Below are positions 36,760 to 45,276 of a stretch of 64,000 nt of DNA, piece after piece. Below the pieces are notes generated by a model. It was not told the DNA's origin. It saw nothing but the letters and a program-made list of their open reading frames with translations, and searched no databases. The position numbers and the translations under genes were made by a program. The stretch's first letter is position 1. Each line of letters opens with the position of its first letter. The DNA comes from Ideonella sp. WA131b (GTDB lineage: Bacteria > Pseudomonadota > Gammaproteobacteria > Burkholderiales > Burkholderiaceae_C): the NCBI GenBank assembly GCA_023657425.1, contig JAGTJW010000001.1:1612001-1676000 (forward strand), in the 5' to 3' direction.

Positions 36760-38253
36760 ATGACGAGAAGACAAACCTTCGATATGGGCGCATGGTCGAC
36801 GCCGCCGCGAGCGGGGCTCAACGAACGCGAGCGCGATGCGCTCTCGTCGCTCCTTCAGTCGCCCGCAATGGGTGGACGGGCCATGGACGTGCACATGATC
36901 CAGGGACTGGCCGCCGGCCTGGTCCTGGGGCCGCGGCTGATCTCGCCGGCCCTCTGGCTTCCGTGGGTCTGGGACCGCGAACACGGCGTGCAAGCGCCTG
37001 CCTTCAGCGACATCGACCAGTTCAACACCGTTGCCGGCTGGGTGATGGTGCTCTACAACGAGGCGGCCGAGCAACTGGGGCCCTCGGCAAGCGATGACGG
37101 ATCGGCCTACACCCCGCTCTTTGCCGGTTTGCCCGGATCCGTGCAGCCCGCCGCGGCGAGCTTCTGCGCAGGGCTTCGTCGCGCGGTCACGCTGGCGGGC
37201 GAGCACGACTGGTCGCCGTTGTGGGCCGAATGGCCGCAGTGGCGCGACTTGATCGACTCGCCCGAGCCGGACGCGGATGCGCTGCTGGCCCTGCTGGTTC
37301 CGATGCGACGCTACTGGCGGGGGCGCAGCGATCAACTCGAACCTCTGCGCTCCAGCGACCTTATCGGTCGGCTGCGCGAGGCCTTCGAGTTCTTCCGCCG
37401 CCCGTTTCCGGGCCAGGCGGTGGCGCTGGCGCAGCGACACCGCGAGGTGGTGGCGCCGTGGCTGGTGCAGGTGCTCGAAGACGTGGCACGCGATCCGAGC
37501 GTGGCCTTGCAGGACGACTACGTGCTGCACGACTTCGCGATGGTGCTGCTGGGGCACTGGCGCGATACCCGTGCCTACCGACCGCTGCTGGCGCTGGCAC
37601 GGCTGCCCTACGAGACCGTCGACCAGCTCCTTGGCGATGTGCTGTTCGAGACTTACGACCGAGCCCTGGCGAGCGTGTGCGACGGTGACCTCGCGCCGCT
37701 GATCACGATGGTCGAGGACGACACGACCAACGTCTGGGTGCGCATGACGCTGCTCGAGGCCTGGGTGCTGCGCGTGATCGAAGGCGACGCGCCGGCGGCT
37801 CCCCTTGAGGAGTGCCTGCTGGCCATGGGCGAACGCGACGCAGCGCGGCTGCGCGGATCGGCCGCGAGGGACGACGATCCGCCGATCATCGAGGCGGTGG
37901 TGCATGCCGCCTGCGACATCGGCTCCGAGCGGCTACGTGCGCCGGTGCTCGGCTGGTTCGACGAGAAGCTGATCGACCCACGGAACATCAGCCGTGCGGA
38001 TTTCGAAACCGAGATGGAGATGCCGATCGCGCAACGGCGGGACATCCTACGGGCACGCGGTCGAAGCTACCTGCGAGACCCTGAAACCGAGATCGGCTGG
38101 TGGGCCGGCTATCGCGACGAACCCGCGCCGCCGCCGCGCCTCGACGCATCGGCTGAGCGCACCATCGTGCGCGATACACCCAAGGTTGGGCGCAACGATC
38201 CTTGTCCTTGCGGCAGTGGACGCAAGTACAAGAAATGCCATGGCGCGACGTGA
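36760..38253 (+). CDS. UPF0149 / DUF1186 / SEC-C domain protein
   Basis: A 497-aa cytoplasmic protein made of three recognisable parts. Residues about 20-165 resemble UPF0149/YecA ([14 protein letters not shown], then WLPWVWD). Residues about 225-420 resemble the helical-repeat domain DUF1186 ([37 protein letters not shown]). The last 25 residues are a zinc-binding SEC-C motif ([19 protein letters not shown]) like that at the end of SecA. SEC-C proteins bind ribosomes or SecB, but the role of this combination is not known. The start ATG has no strong SD. Confidence 0.78.
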   Translation: MTRRQTFDMGAWSTPPRAGLNERERDALSSLLQSPAMGGRAMDVHMIQGLAAGLVLGPRLISPALWLPWVWDREHGVQAPAFSDIDQFNTVAGWVMVLYNEAAEQLGPSASDDGSAYTPLFAGLPGSVQPAAASFCAGLRRAVTLAGEHDWSPLWAEWPQWRDLIDSPEPDADALLALLVPMRRYWRGRSDQLEPLRSSDLIGRLREAFEFFRRPFPGQAVALAQRHREVVAPWLVQVLEDVARDPSVALQDDYVLHDFAMVLLGHWRDTRAYRPLLALARLPYETVDQLLGDVLFETYDRALASVCDGDLAPLITMVEDDTTNVWVRMTLLEAWVLRVIEGDAPAAPLEECLLAMGERDAARLRGSAARDDDPPIIEAVVHAACDIGSERLRAPVLGWFDEKLIDPRNISRADFETEMEMPIAQRRDILRARGRSYLRDPETEIGWWAGYRDEPAPPPRLDASAERTIVRDTPKVGRNDPCPCGSGRKYKKCHGAT

Positions 38254-38406
38254 AGCGGCCGGTGCTGCCGGATGCGCGGGGAAGCGAAGATGAGGTGGCC
38301 ACGAGCGGCCGCTGGAGGGGGCTCCTCCGCTGCGTGCCGAAGCGCAGTTCATGCGTCGGGCCGCGGCCGATGGCTCAATGGCCCAAGTCGCTGTAGCGCG
38401 GGGCCG

Positions 38407-38526
38407 TCAAGAATCGGCGTCGCTGAGCACCTCATCGCCGGCCGCGGCTCGGGGGTCTGCGACCGCCAGGCCAATGCCACGGCTGGCACCGGCAACCATC
38501 ACGCGCCTGACTTGCTGTTGTCTCAT
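38407..38526 (-). pseudogene. N-terminal remnant of a short-chain dehydrogenase (SDR) gene
   Basis: Thirty-nine codons beginning with the ATG that overlaps the MFS stop (ATGA) read VRRVMVAGASRGIGLAVA, the Rossmann TGxxxGIG start of an SDR, and then stop at a TGA. The remaining about 200 codons are absent; the sequence to 38254 shows no continuation. It was presumably the third gene of the TetR-MFS operon before a deletion. Confidence 0.65.
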
Positions 38527-39728
38527 TGCTTGGCCTCATCAGGATACGGTTGGTGCGTGGGTTCGGGCATTGGCCGCAGCGCGCGCCAAGTCAAGGCAAA
38601 GCCCACGCTGCTCAAGCCCAGCAGCAACAGCGAAAGGCTCGTGAGCCCGCCGGCGTCGAAGGTCGCGCCGCCTACGGTGGGCCCGACTGCCGTGCCCATT
38701 GCGTAAGCAGTGACCAAAGCGGCCACGGCCCTGACGAGGTGCGAGCCGCTCAGGCGGTGGCCCAGCTCCACGATCATCAGCGTATAGACCGCACCCCCCA
38801 TGCCGCCCAGCGCGAAGCCGACCGCCCACAGCACGCTCTGCGGGTCGTCTGCGAATGCGAGCAGCACCGCATTCGCGACGAGCACGCAAACCCAGGCCAG
38901 CAGCGTGGTGCGGGCCACACCCCACCGGTCGGCAAGATGCCCGGCCGGCGGTTGCAGCAGCGCGCTGCCGGCACCGATGACCGTGCCCAGCCAGGCGGCG
39001 GCCTCGAAGCTGAAGCCGATTCGCATCGATATCGAGGGCAACAACGCTGACGCGCCGCTCTCCATCAAGCCACTGATGGCCGCCACGGCGATCAGGGGCA
39101 TCGCTACCGCGCGCCACGGGGCTGCGCCGGTATTGCTTGCACCAGAGGGGCCTTCATGCGCTTGTTCGCCAGGCACAGCCACGCGCAACAGCAAGGCGCT
39201 GATAACAAGCGCCACCAGCATGCCGATGGTGCTCAGCCAGAGTGCGGGCCAGTCGAGTGCCCGGGCCAGCGGTACCAGGGCCGGCCCAGCCATGAGCCCG
39301 AGGCCGACCGCCGTCTCGAACAGGCCGACGTACAGCCCACGCCGCGCCGGCGGCGCGGCCTCTGCGAGCCAGGACTCGCCGGCCACCCACACGAAGCCGC
39401 CGCCGAACCCAAGCACAAAGCAGGCGGCAAGCCAGCTGGCAAACAGGTCGTGCCACGGTAATGTGGCAATGGCCACGGTAGACAACAGCGTCGCGCCGAC
39501 GAAGACCGCTCCGTAGCCCCAGCGGGCCACAGCGACGTGCGAGCGGGCGCTGGCCAGAAGAATGCCGGCCCACAGCGAAGTTGCGATCAGCCCGACCGAC
39601 ATAGCCGATCGCCCGTTGGCAGTGGACTTCAAAGCCAGGTACGTCAGCGCAGCGAACTCCGATGCGACGAACACGAAGTACACCGCGGGAATGATCCAGA
39701 GCACCGCGCTGCCTGTGGCCGGTCTCAT
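38523..39728 (-). CDS. MFS transporter
   Basis: A 401-aa inner-membrane transporter of the major facilitator superfamily with about 12 hydrophobic segments (the first ILIPAVYF-like, ending LTWRALRPMP). The loop-2/3 pattern is weak, but the repeated GxGxxxGP-like stretches (GLGLMAGPALVPL near residue 140, MGTAVGPTVGGATFDAGG near 345) are typical. Closest in look to YcaD-type efflux proteins. It overlaps the TetR gene upstream and an SDR remnant downstream by ATGA, so it is part of a TetR-controlled operon; the substrate is unknown. Confidence 0.85.
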   Translation of the reverse strand: MRPATGSAVLWIIPAVYFVFVASEFAALTYLALKSTANGRSAMSVGLIATSLWAGILLASARSHVAVARWGYGAVFVGATLLSTVAIATLPWHDLFASWLAACFVLGFGGGFVWVAGESWLAEAAPPARRGLYVGLFETAVGLGLMAGPALVPLARALDWPALWLSTIGMLVALVISALLLRVAVPGEQAHEGPSGASNTGAAPWRAVAMPLIAVAAISGLMESGASALLPSISMRIGFSFEAAAWLGTVIGAGSALLQPPAGHLADRWGVARTTLLAWVCVLVANAVLLAFADDPQSVLWAVGFALGGMGGAVYTLMIVELGHRLSGSHLVRAVAALVTAYAMGTAVGPTVGGATFDAGGLTSLSLLLLGLSSVGFALTWRALRPMPEPTHQPYPDEAKQ

Positions 39729-40333
39729 GGCCTGACCTTTGGATTTCTGTCTGCTGCAGCTGGCTTGCGTCGGCGTGTGGTCTCGGCGGTCGTTTCTGTG
39801 GTCGCAGCCAAGGCAAGCATGCGCTGCACGACCGCGCGCCGCTCTGCGGTGCTGAGCGGTGACAGACCGAGCGTTTCCTGCCAAAACAGGCCCTCGGCAG
39901 CGAGAGAAAGCAGGGTCGCCAAAACCGGGTCCCTGCTCTTTCGGTTGACGCCGATGTGGTGCTCTGCGAAGTAGCGGCGCCAGGGTTCGTTCAGCGCCTT
40001 GGAACTGGACGCCGCACTCAGCAAGCCCGCACAGAGGCGGGAACTCTCCTCATCCGGCTCCGTGCTGGAATCGATGTAGGCCGCGAGGTCTGCTGCAGGC
40101 CCCACAGCGCTCGAACGTTTGTCGGCCACGCACTTGCGCCACTGCTCAAGGTCATGTTCGACAAGCGCCTCGAGCAAGGCGTCCTTGCTGCGGAAGTGGT
40201 AGACGATGCCGCCGCGCGTGATGCCGCTGCGGCGCACCAGTTCGTCGAAGGTCAGGTTGGCGGCGCCGATGTCCTTGACGATGGCCTCGGCTGCAGCCAA
40301 CACGGCCTCGCGGGCATGGGGTGGTCGGCTCAT
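39725..40333 (-). CDS. TetR family transcriptional repressor
   Basis: A 202-aa TetR-type regulator with the HTH in residues about 25-50 (LTFDELVRRSGITRGGIVYHF, written here as the two helices) and a TetR_C ligand domain ending in a charged TETTAETTRRRK tail. I start at MSRPPHA because the perfect inverted repeat CTGTACA-N8-TGTACAG lies 2 bp upstream of that ATG. It is the first gene of the operon it most likely represses, with the MFS gene overlapping its stop. Confidence 0.9.
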   Translation of the reverse strand: MSRPPHAREAVLAAAEAIVKDIGAANLTFDELVRRSGITRGGIVYHFRSKDALLEALVEHDLEQWRKCVADKRSSAVGPAADLAAYIDSSTEPDEESSRLCAGLLSAASSSKALNEPWRRYFAEHHIGVNRKSRDPVLATLLSLAAEGLFWQETLGLSPLSTAERRAVVQRMLALAATTETTAETTRRRKPAAADRNPKVRP

Positions 40334-40335
40334 AT

Positions 40336-40357
40336 CTGTACAGAACAGTTTGTACAG
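40336..40357. promoter_or_regulatory. TetR-type operator
   Basis: CTGTACA (40336-40342) and TGTACAG (40351-40357) form a perfect inverted repeat with an 8-bp spacer immediately upstream of the TetR start codon, the usual place for an autoregulatory operator. Confidence 0.7.
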
Positions 40358-40403
40358 AAACTGTAGCCAAGGACGGATGACCGCGACTCCGCCTGGGTTG
40401 CTC

Positions 40404-41273
40404 TCATCTCCGACCGCGCACCTTGTCCGTCGCATGGATCAAGTTGCACTCCTTCGCGCGAATCGCGGATGTCGGCTTCTGATGAACCCGATGATTCGGG
40501 AAGGATCGCCTGTTCAGGGGCACGAAGCTGCCGTCGGCCGCCCGGCGTGCGGGTCGGCGCGCTTCGCAGTACAGCATCAGCGCCAGCAGACCCCGCGGCT
40601 CGGGCTCGTCGGGTAGCAGCGCAACGAGCAAGCGGCCCAGGAACAGCGCCTCTTCGATCAGGTCGTGCTGCCCGGTGTCGGCGCCGGGCACCGCGTCCCA
40701 GCTTGCGCCGTAGGCGGCATAGACGGCAGCGAGCACGTCCTCGAGGCGTGCGGGCATGTCCTCGGCAGAGGGCAGTTCAAAGCGCAGCCCGGCATCCCGG
40801 ACCTTCGCCTTGGCCCGCACCAGCCGCTGGCCCATCGTGGCAGGCGCAACGAGGAATGCTGCACCGATCTGTGCCGCATCCAGGCCGAGCACGGTCTGCA
40901 GCATCAGCGGTGTGCGTACGGCGGCATCGATGGCCGGGTGGGCGCACACGAACAGCAGCTTGAGTCGGTCGTCCGGGACGGACGGCGCCTCGGGCGCCGT
41001 CTCGTCCCGCAGCAGTGCCAAGTCTGCCGCCGACGTGTCGACCACACCTTGGTGGCGTCGCATGTTGTGCAGGTTGTTGCGGGCCGCTGTCAGCAGCCAG
41101 GCCTGCGGGTTGCCCGGCACGCCGTCGACTGGCCAGGTGCGCAGCGCAGCGACGAAAGCCTCGGACAGCGCGTCCTCGGAGGCGGCGAGGTCGCGCGACC
41201 GGGCCACCAGCATTGCCAGCAGCCGGCCGTAGGCATCGCGCGCCGCCAGTTCGGCGGCGCGGAATGCGCTCAC
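40404..41273 (-). pseudogene. ECF42-type sigma factor gene, 3'-truncated
   Basis: Encodes an extracytoplasmic-function sigma factor of the ECF42 type: region 2 (AARDAYGRLLAMLVARSRD, SEDALSEAFVAALR), then RLKLLFVCAHPAIDAAVRTP and FLVAPATMGQRLVRAKAKVR of region 4 and DUF6596. ECF42 proteins normally run to about 400 aa with a C-terminal extension. Here similarity ends after LLALMLYCEARRPAR ... FVPLNR near residue 250, and about 40 unrelated residues follow. The GTG start overlaps the YCII stop (GTGA). The promoter-recognition domains are intact, so a truncated product could still be made; I mark it as broken. Confidence 0.7.
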
Positions 41274-41638
41274 GCGCCTGGAGGGGCCATCGGAGGCAGC
41301 ACCGGCCGCACCTCGACCGACGCGCAGGCCGCCGAGGGCGCCCGGGCGGCCCACTCCAGCGCCGCGTCGAGATCAGGCACCTCGACAACGAAGTAGCCGC
41401 CCAGTTGCTCTTTGGTGTCGGCAAAGGGGCCGTCCTGCACGATGCGCTTGCCGTCGCGGATGCGCACGGTCGTGGCGGTGTGCGGCCCTTGCAAACCGTC
41501 GCCCTTGACGATGACGCCGGCCTGCGCCATAGCGCCGATGAAGGCGTTCCAGCCGCCCCAGTAGGCCGCGGCTTGTTGGGGATCGCTGCGTTTGGCAAAC
41601 TCGCTCTCCGGCTCGTTCAGAAGCAGCATGTATTGCAT
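41270..41638 (-). CDS. YCII / DGPF domain protein
   Basis: A 122-aa YciI-family protein with the DGPFADTKEQLGGYFVVEV motif near residues 66-84 and the MQYMLLLNEPE opening. DGPF proteins are the standard genomic partner of ECF42 sigma factors, and the stop overlaps the sigma start here. Their biochemical role is not established. The gene follows a small membrane protein by 48 bp. Confidence 0.9.
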   Translation of the reverse strand: MQYMLLLNEPESEFAKRSDPQQAAAYWGGWNAFIGAMAQAGVIVKGDGLQGPHTATTVRIRDGKRIVQDGPFADTKEQLGGYFVVEVPDLDAALEWAARAPSAACASVEVRPVLPPMAPPGA

Positions 41639-41686
41639 GGTGGTGGTCCTCGAAATGGGTAAAGAGTAACGGATCGAGTGGGATCG

Positions 41687-42136
41687 TCAGCGCAACAGCG
41701 CGCGGTAGCGGGCTGCCCAGGCGGTCGCGAGCAGGGCCATGGCCACAACCACGACGAACGCGAGGATCGCCAGTTGGCTCGGCATGGCATCAAGGATGCC
41801 GAAGTACACGTCCCCGGCAAACAGACCGATGTAGCCGACGAGCGATACCGCGAAGACCGGCAAGGCGGCAGCTCGCCGTGTGGCCAGAGCCAGGGAGCCG
41901 AGAAGTCCGCCGAAGACGCCGATGGCGAACACAGCCGTCATCCAGGCTGGCAGCGAGAAGTAGATCTGTGCCTGCGCCGCCGTCATGCCGGCCGCCATCG
42001 CTGAGCGCCCCGCCGGCGTGAGGGTGCCGAAGAACTGGTAGATGCCGTAGAGGTTCCACAGCACCCCGAAGCCCGCCATTGCCCAAAACCAGGCGGGAGC
42101 GCGGTCGCCACGCGCGTTGAGTGTCAAGGCTGTCAT
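41687..42136 (-). CDS. four-helix integral membrane protein, unknown function
   Basis: A 149-aa protein with about four hydrophobic segments (APAWFWAMAGFGVLWNLYGI; MTAVFAIGVFGGLLGSLAL; LPVFAVSLVGYIGLFAGDVY; LAILAFVVVVAMALLATAWA). Start chosen at the ATG preceded by AAAGGAGCATG. Sugar-transport-like small membrane proteins of this appearance are often found with ECF42/YCII genes, and it is first in that operon. I cannot assign a function. Confidence 0.75.
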   Translation of the reverse strand: MTALTLNARGDRAPAWFWAMAGFGVLWNLYGIYQFFGTLTPAGRSAMAAGMTAAQAQIYFSLPAWMTAVFAIGVFGGLLGSLALATRRAAALPVFAVSLVGYIGLFAGDVYFGILDAMPSQLAILAFVVVVAMALLATAWAARYRALLR

Positions 42137-42503
42137 GTCATGCTCCTTTGATGAGGCAGCGAAGGGACGCCGGGATGGTTCCTCTGCTCGCTGCTCATGG
42201 GGATGACACGGTAGGAGCGCCGATTTCGACAACGGGCAAAACTTTTTTCGTCCGCCTGTTTCGGCGCAGACTCTGTGACCGGGGGCCGAAGTGAATCTAT
42301 CGCACCCGATGACCCCGCGGCGTGAATCCGTCGGATCTCTGCGCCAGGGCGGATCCTTGAACGATCAGCCAAAGTCCAGACCCCGCCCAACGACCGCCCG
42401 CCTTGGCGCCCGGGGCTCAGCACACTTCGGCTTGGACCGAAGCATCCCACGCGTCATCCGCTGCACAGTTGCACTCCATTCCAACCGACCATGAGCGCAC
42501 ACG
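42137..42503. other. intergenic region between divergent operons
   Basis: About 370 bp upstream of both the membrane protein-YCII-sigma operon and the NIPSNAP operon. It must contain both promoters. Apart from an A/T patch (AAAACTTTTTT near 42238) no distinct operator or coding frame is visible. Confidence 0.4.
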
Positions 42504-42842
42504 ATGACCATCACCTGCTTCATCCGCTACCAGATCGACCCCTTCCAGCGCGACGCCTTCAAGGGCTACGCCGAAGCCTGGGGCCGCATCATTCCGCGCT
42601 GCGGCGGCGAACTCATCGGCTACTTCCTGCCGCACGAGGGCAGCAACGATGTGGCCTGGGGTCTGATCGGTTTCGACGACATGGCGGCTTACGAGCGCTA
42701 CCGTGCAACGCTCAAGAGCGACGCCGAAGGGCGTGCCAACTTTGAGCGCGCACAGTCCGAGCGCTTCATTCTTCGCGAGGAGCGTACTTGGCTCGAGGAT
42801 GTGAGTACGACACGCAACGTCGCGCGGCAGGTGACGCCGTGA
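42504..42842 (+). CDS. NIPSNAP family protein
   Basis: A 112-aa ferredoxin-like-fold protein of the NIPSNAP family: [18 protein letters not shown], then [20 protein letters not shown] and [22 protein letters not shown] proteins are dimeric alpha-beta barrel proteins of uncertain function. The stop overlaps the GTG of the monooxygenase-like gene. Confidence 0.85.
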   Translation: MTITCFIRYQIDPFQRDAFKGYAEAWGRIIPRCGGELIGYFLPHEGSNDVAWGLIGFDDMAAYERYRATLKSDAEGRANFERAQSERFILREERTWLEDVSTTRNVARQVTP

Positions 42843-43183
42843 TTGCGGTCCTCTTCGAGTTAGATCCACGCCCCGGTGCAGCGTCGCGCTACTTCGAACT
42901 CGCGGCTGCGCTGAAAGCCGATCTGGAGTCCATTGACGGCTTCATCTCGGTAGAGCGGTTCGAGAGCCTTGCACGACCGGGACGATATCTGTCTCTGAGC
43001 TTCTGGCGCGATGAAGCTGCAGTGCGCAGCTGGCGCTGCCACGGAAGGCATCGCCAGGCTCAGCAGGAAGGCCGCAGCGATGTGCTCGCGGGCTACCGAC
43101 TGCGGGTCGCCACGGTAATGCGCGACTACGGGATGATTGCGCGTGACCAGGCACCCGCGGACTCACGAAGCGCGCTAATCTGA
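42839..43183 (+). CDS. antibiotic biosynthesis monooxygenase (ABM) domain protein
   Basis: A 114-aa ABM-fold protein ([52 protein letters not shown]), started at GTG overlapping the NIPSNAP stop. Small cofactor-less ABM proteins oxidise quinol-like substrates or act structurally. With NIPSNAP and ArsR it forms a compact three-gene operon. Confidence 0.85.
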   Translation: MIAVLFELDPRPGAASRYFELAAALKADLESIDGFISVERFESLARPGRYLSLSFWRDEAAVRSWRCHGRHRQAQQEGRSDVLAGYRLRVATVMRDYGMIARDQAPADSRSALI

Positions 43184-43188
43184 CATCC

Positions 43189-43878
43189 ATGAGTACGCCC
43201 CACGAACCTCGCCTGGCCCGAGTGGCTGCCATCGTGGCCGACCCGGCGCGCTCTCGCATGCTGGCCTACCTGCTGTCCGGCGAGTACGCCAGCGCGAGCG
43301 AACTGGCAAAGACCGCATCGGTGACTTCGGCCACCGCAAGTGGCCACCTGGGCAAGTTGCTGGATGCTCGATTCGTTGTGTGCGAGCCCAGGGGTCGTCA
43401 CCGGTACTACCGGCTGGCTGATGCCGAGGTGGCGCATGCCCTGGAGGCCCTGGCACTGATTGCGGAGCGCGATGGACACGACCGTGCGTGGGCCCATCCC
43501 GAACGAAAACGCCTGCGCTTTGCGCGATGCTGCTACGGGCACTTGGCGGGGCAACTGGCGGTTACGGTGTTCGATGCACTTCAGCGCGAGGAACGCCTGA
43601 CAGCGGCGACCGACGGCCATGAACTGACCGAAGCTGGAATACAGTGGCTCCAGGGGCTCGGGATGAATCCGGGTTCGCCGAGTGGACGGCGCCGATTTGC
43701 GTACCGCTGCCTGGATTGGTCTGAACGCCGCGATCACCTCGCGGGCCAATTGGCAGACGAGATCTACCAGCACTTCACCAAGGCGGGATGGCTGCGCCGC
43801 GCTGCCGGTCGCGCCGTGGAAGTCACCGTCAAGGGCGAGCAGGAACTGCTGCCACGTTTGCGCGCTGACGCCAACTGA
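43189..43878 (+). CDS. ArsR family winged-helix regulator
   Basis: A 229-aa ArsR-type repressor. HTH in residues about 12-70 (ADPARSRMLAYLLSGEYASA, VTSATASGHLGKLLDARFV, then RHRYYRLAD). The second half (RFARCCYGHLAGQLAV, RCLDWSERRDHLAGQLADEI) carries cysteines and histidines seen in this larger ArsR subgroup. Starts 5 bp after the ABM gene. Being last, it may autoregulate the operon. Confidence 0.88.
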   Translation: MSTPHEPRLARVAAIVADPARSRMLAYLLSGEYASASELAKTASVTSATASGHLGKLLDARFVVCEPRGRHRYYRLADAEVAHALEALALIAERDGHDRAWAHPERKRLRFARCCYGHLAGQLAVTVFDALQREERLTAATDGHELTEAGIQWLQGLGMNPGSPSGRRRFAYRCLDWSERRDHLAGQLADEIYQHFTKAGWLRRAAGRAVEVTVKGEQELLPRLRADAN

Positions 43879-44040
43879 TGCGGTGGTGATCGCCATGAGG
43901 ATTCGGAGATGCAGGAAATCGCCGTTACCCACCGATGACTCTCGCACTCGGCGGTCCGCTTCGTGGCGTTGCATCGAACGTCGCTGATTGGCCGAACTGA
44001 GCCAATCCGGGCCTGCACCCCAAAGCGGCCTCTGGCACGC

Positions 44041-45208
44041 TAGTGTAGTGTTCGACTCTTGAAGGAACTTAATTGAGTTTTCCACCTCCAATGCTCTACT
44101 TCGGTTTGCAATGGAGCGAAAAATTGCGAGTTGCCCCAGGGATAGAGTTGACGGATGAGCAAGAGGTCGAACTGACGAGGCTTGCGCGCTCCAAGCGCAC
44201 CAGCGTCAGGCTGGCCCAGCGTGCACAGATCGTCCTGCTGGCCGCACAGGGCCTTCAGAACAAGGACATCGCCGAGCAACTGGGCGTAGGGCGCGTGCAG
44301 GTTGCTCGCTGGCGCGAGCGCTATCTGCAGTCCGGCCTTCCGGGGATTGAACAGGACCTGCCGCGCGGCGCCCCGCCCGTGAAGATGGACGTTGCCAAGT
44401 TGGTGGAGCTGACCACGCAGAGCACGCCCGTGGCTGCCACGCACTGGAGCACTCGCAAGATGGCTGCAGTGCTGAAGGTCAGCCCGAGCACGGTGATGCG
44501 CCACTGGCAGGCCAACGGCCTGAAGCCGCACTTGGTGCGCGGCTTCAAGGTGTCCCGCGACCCGAAGTTCGTCGAGAAGCTCGAAGACATCGTGGGCCTG
44601 TACATGTCCCCGCCCGAGCACGCGTTGGTGCTTTGCTGCGACGAGAAGAGCCAAGTACAGGCGCTGGACCGCACGCAGCCGGGCCTGCCGATGAAGAAGG
44701 GGCGCGCGCAGACGATGACGCACGACTACAAGCGCAATGGCACAACCACGTTGTTCGCGGCGCTCAACGTGCTGGACGGCACCGTCATTGGCCAATGCCA
44801 GCAGCGTCACACGCACGCAGAGTGGCTGAAGTTCCTGCGCAAGATCGATCGTGAAACGCCCAAGGACAAAACGCTGCACTTGATCGCCGACAACTACGCC
44901 ACGCACAAGCACCCTGCGGTGCAGGAATGGCTGGCCAAGCGCCCACGCTTCAACATGCATTTCACGCCGACCTCAGCGTCGTGGCTGAACATGGTGGAGC
45001 GATTCTTCCGGGACATCACAGTCAATCGGCTGCGCCGTGGCGTGTTCACGAGCGTGCCCGAGTTGATCACTGCCATTAAAAAGCACGTCGCCCAGCACAA
45101 CACCAAACCAAAGCCGTTCATCTGGACCAAGAGCGCCGCCGACATCCTGCAGAAGGTAATTCGGGCCAATGCGCGCTTAAGTTCCAAACAGAACGCAACA
45201 CTACACTA
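44041..45208 (+). mobile_element. IS630-family insertion sequence at a CTAG target
   Basis: Terminal inverted repeats GTGTAGTGTT / AACACTACAC bounded by TA on both sides (44041-44042, 45207-45208), as expected for IS630-type duplication of a TA target; the outer bases complete CTAG. The element core is 44043-45206 (1164 bp). The transposase frame extends to the last base of the element. Confidence 0.88.
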
Positions 45209-45209
45209 G
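44073..45209 (+). CDS. IS630-family transposase
   Basis: A 378-aa DDE transposase with an N-terminal HTH (RLAQRAQIVLLAAQGLQNKD, VARWRERYLQSG) and the IS630 catalytic core: CCDEKSQVQALDRTQPG (first D), LHLIADNYATHKHP (second D) and SASWLNMVERFFRD (E). The TTG start has GAAGGA 7 nt before it; an ATG at 44091 is an alternative. The stop codon TAG at 45207-45209 is made by the duplicated target TA plus the flanking G, so it lies outside the element itself. Confidence 0.9.
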   Translation: MSFPPPMLYFGLQWSEKLRVAPGIELTDEQEVELTRLARSKRTSVRLAQRAQIVLLAAQGLQNKDIAEQLGVGRVQVARWRERYLQSGLPGIEQDLPRGAPPVKMDVAKLVELTTQSTPVAATHWSTRKMAAVLKVSPSTVMRHWQANGLKPHLVRGFKVSRDPKFVEKLEDIVGLYMSPPEHALVLCCDEKSQVQALDRTQPGLPMKKGRAQTMTHDYKRNGTTTLFAALNVLDGTVIGQCQQRHTHAEWLKFLRKIDRETPKDKTLHLIADNYATHKHPAVQEWLAKRPRFNMHFTPTSASWLNMVERFFRDITVNRLRRGVFTSVPELITAIKKHVAQHNTKPKPFIWTKSAADILQKVIRANARLSSKQNATLH

Positions 45210-45276
45210 CGCCTCGGGCCCTGCGACCGCTTAGTGGCCGAATCGCGACTGGCTCAGACCGGCCAGAAGCCGTCCT

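Noticed and set aside
36290..37097. Plus-strand frames through the nested inverted-repeat element
   Set aside because: The sequence is explained by paired arms; the predicted peptides mirror each other between strands and match no family.
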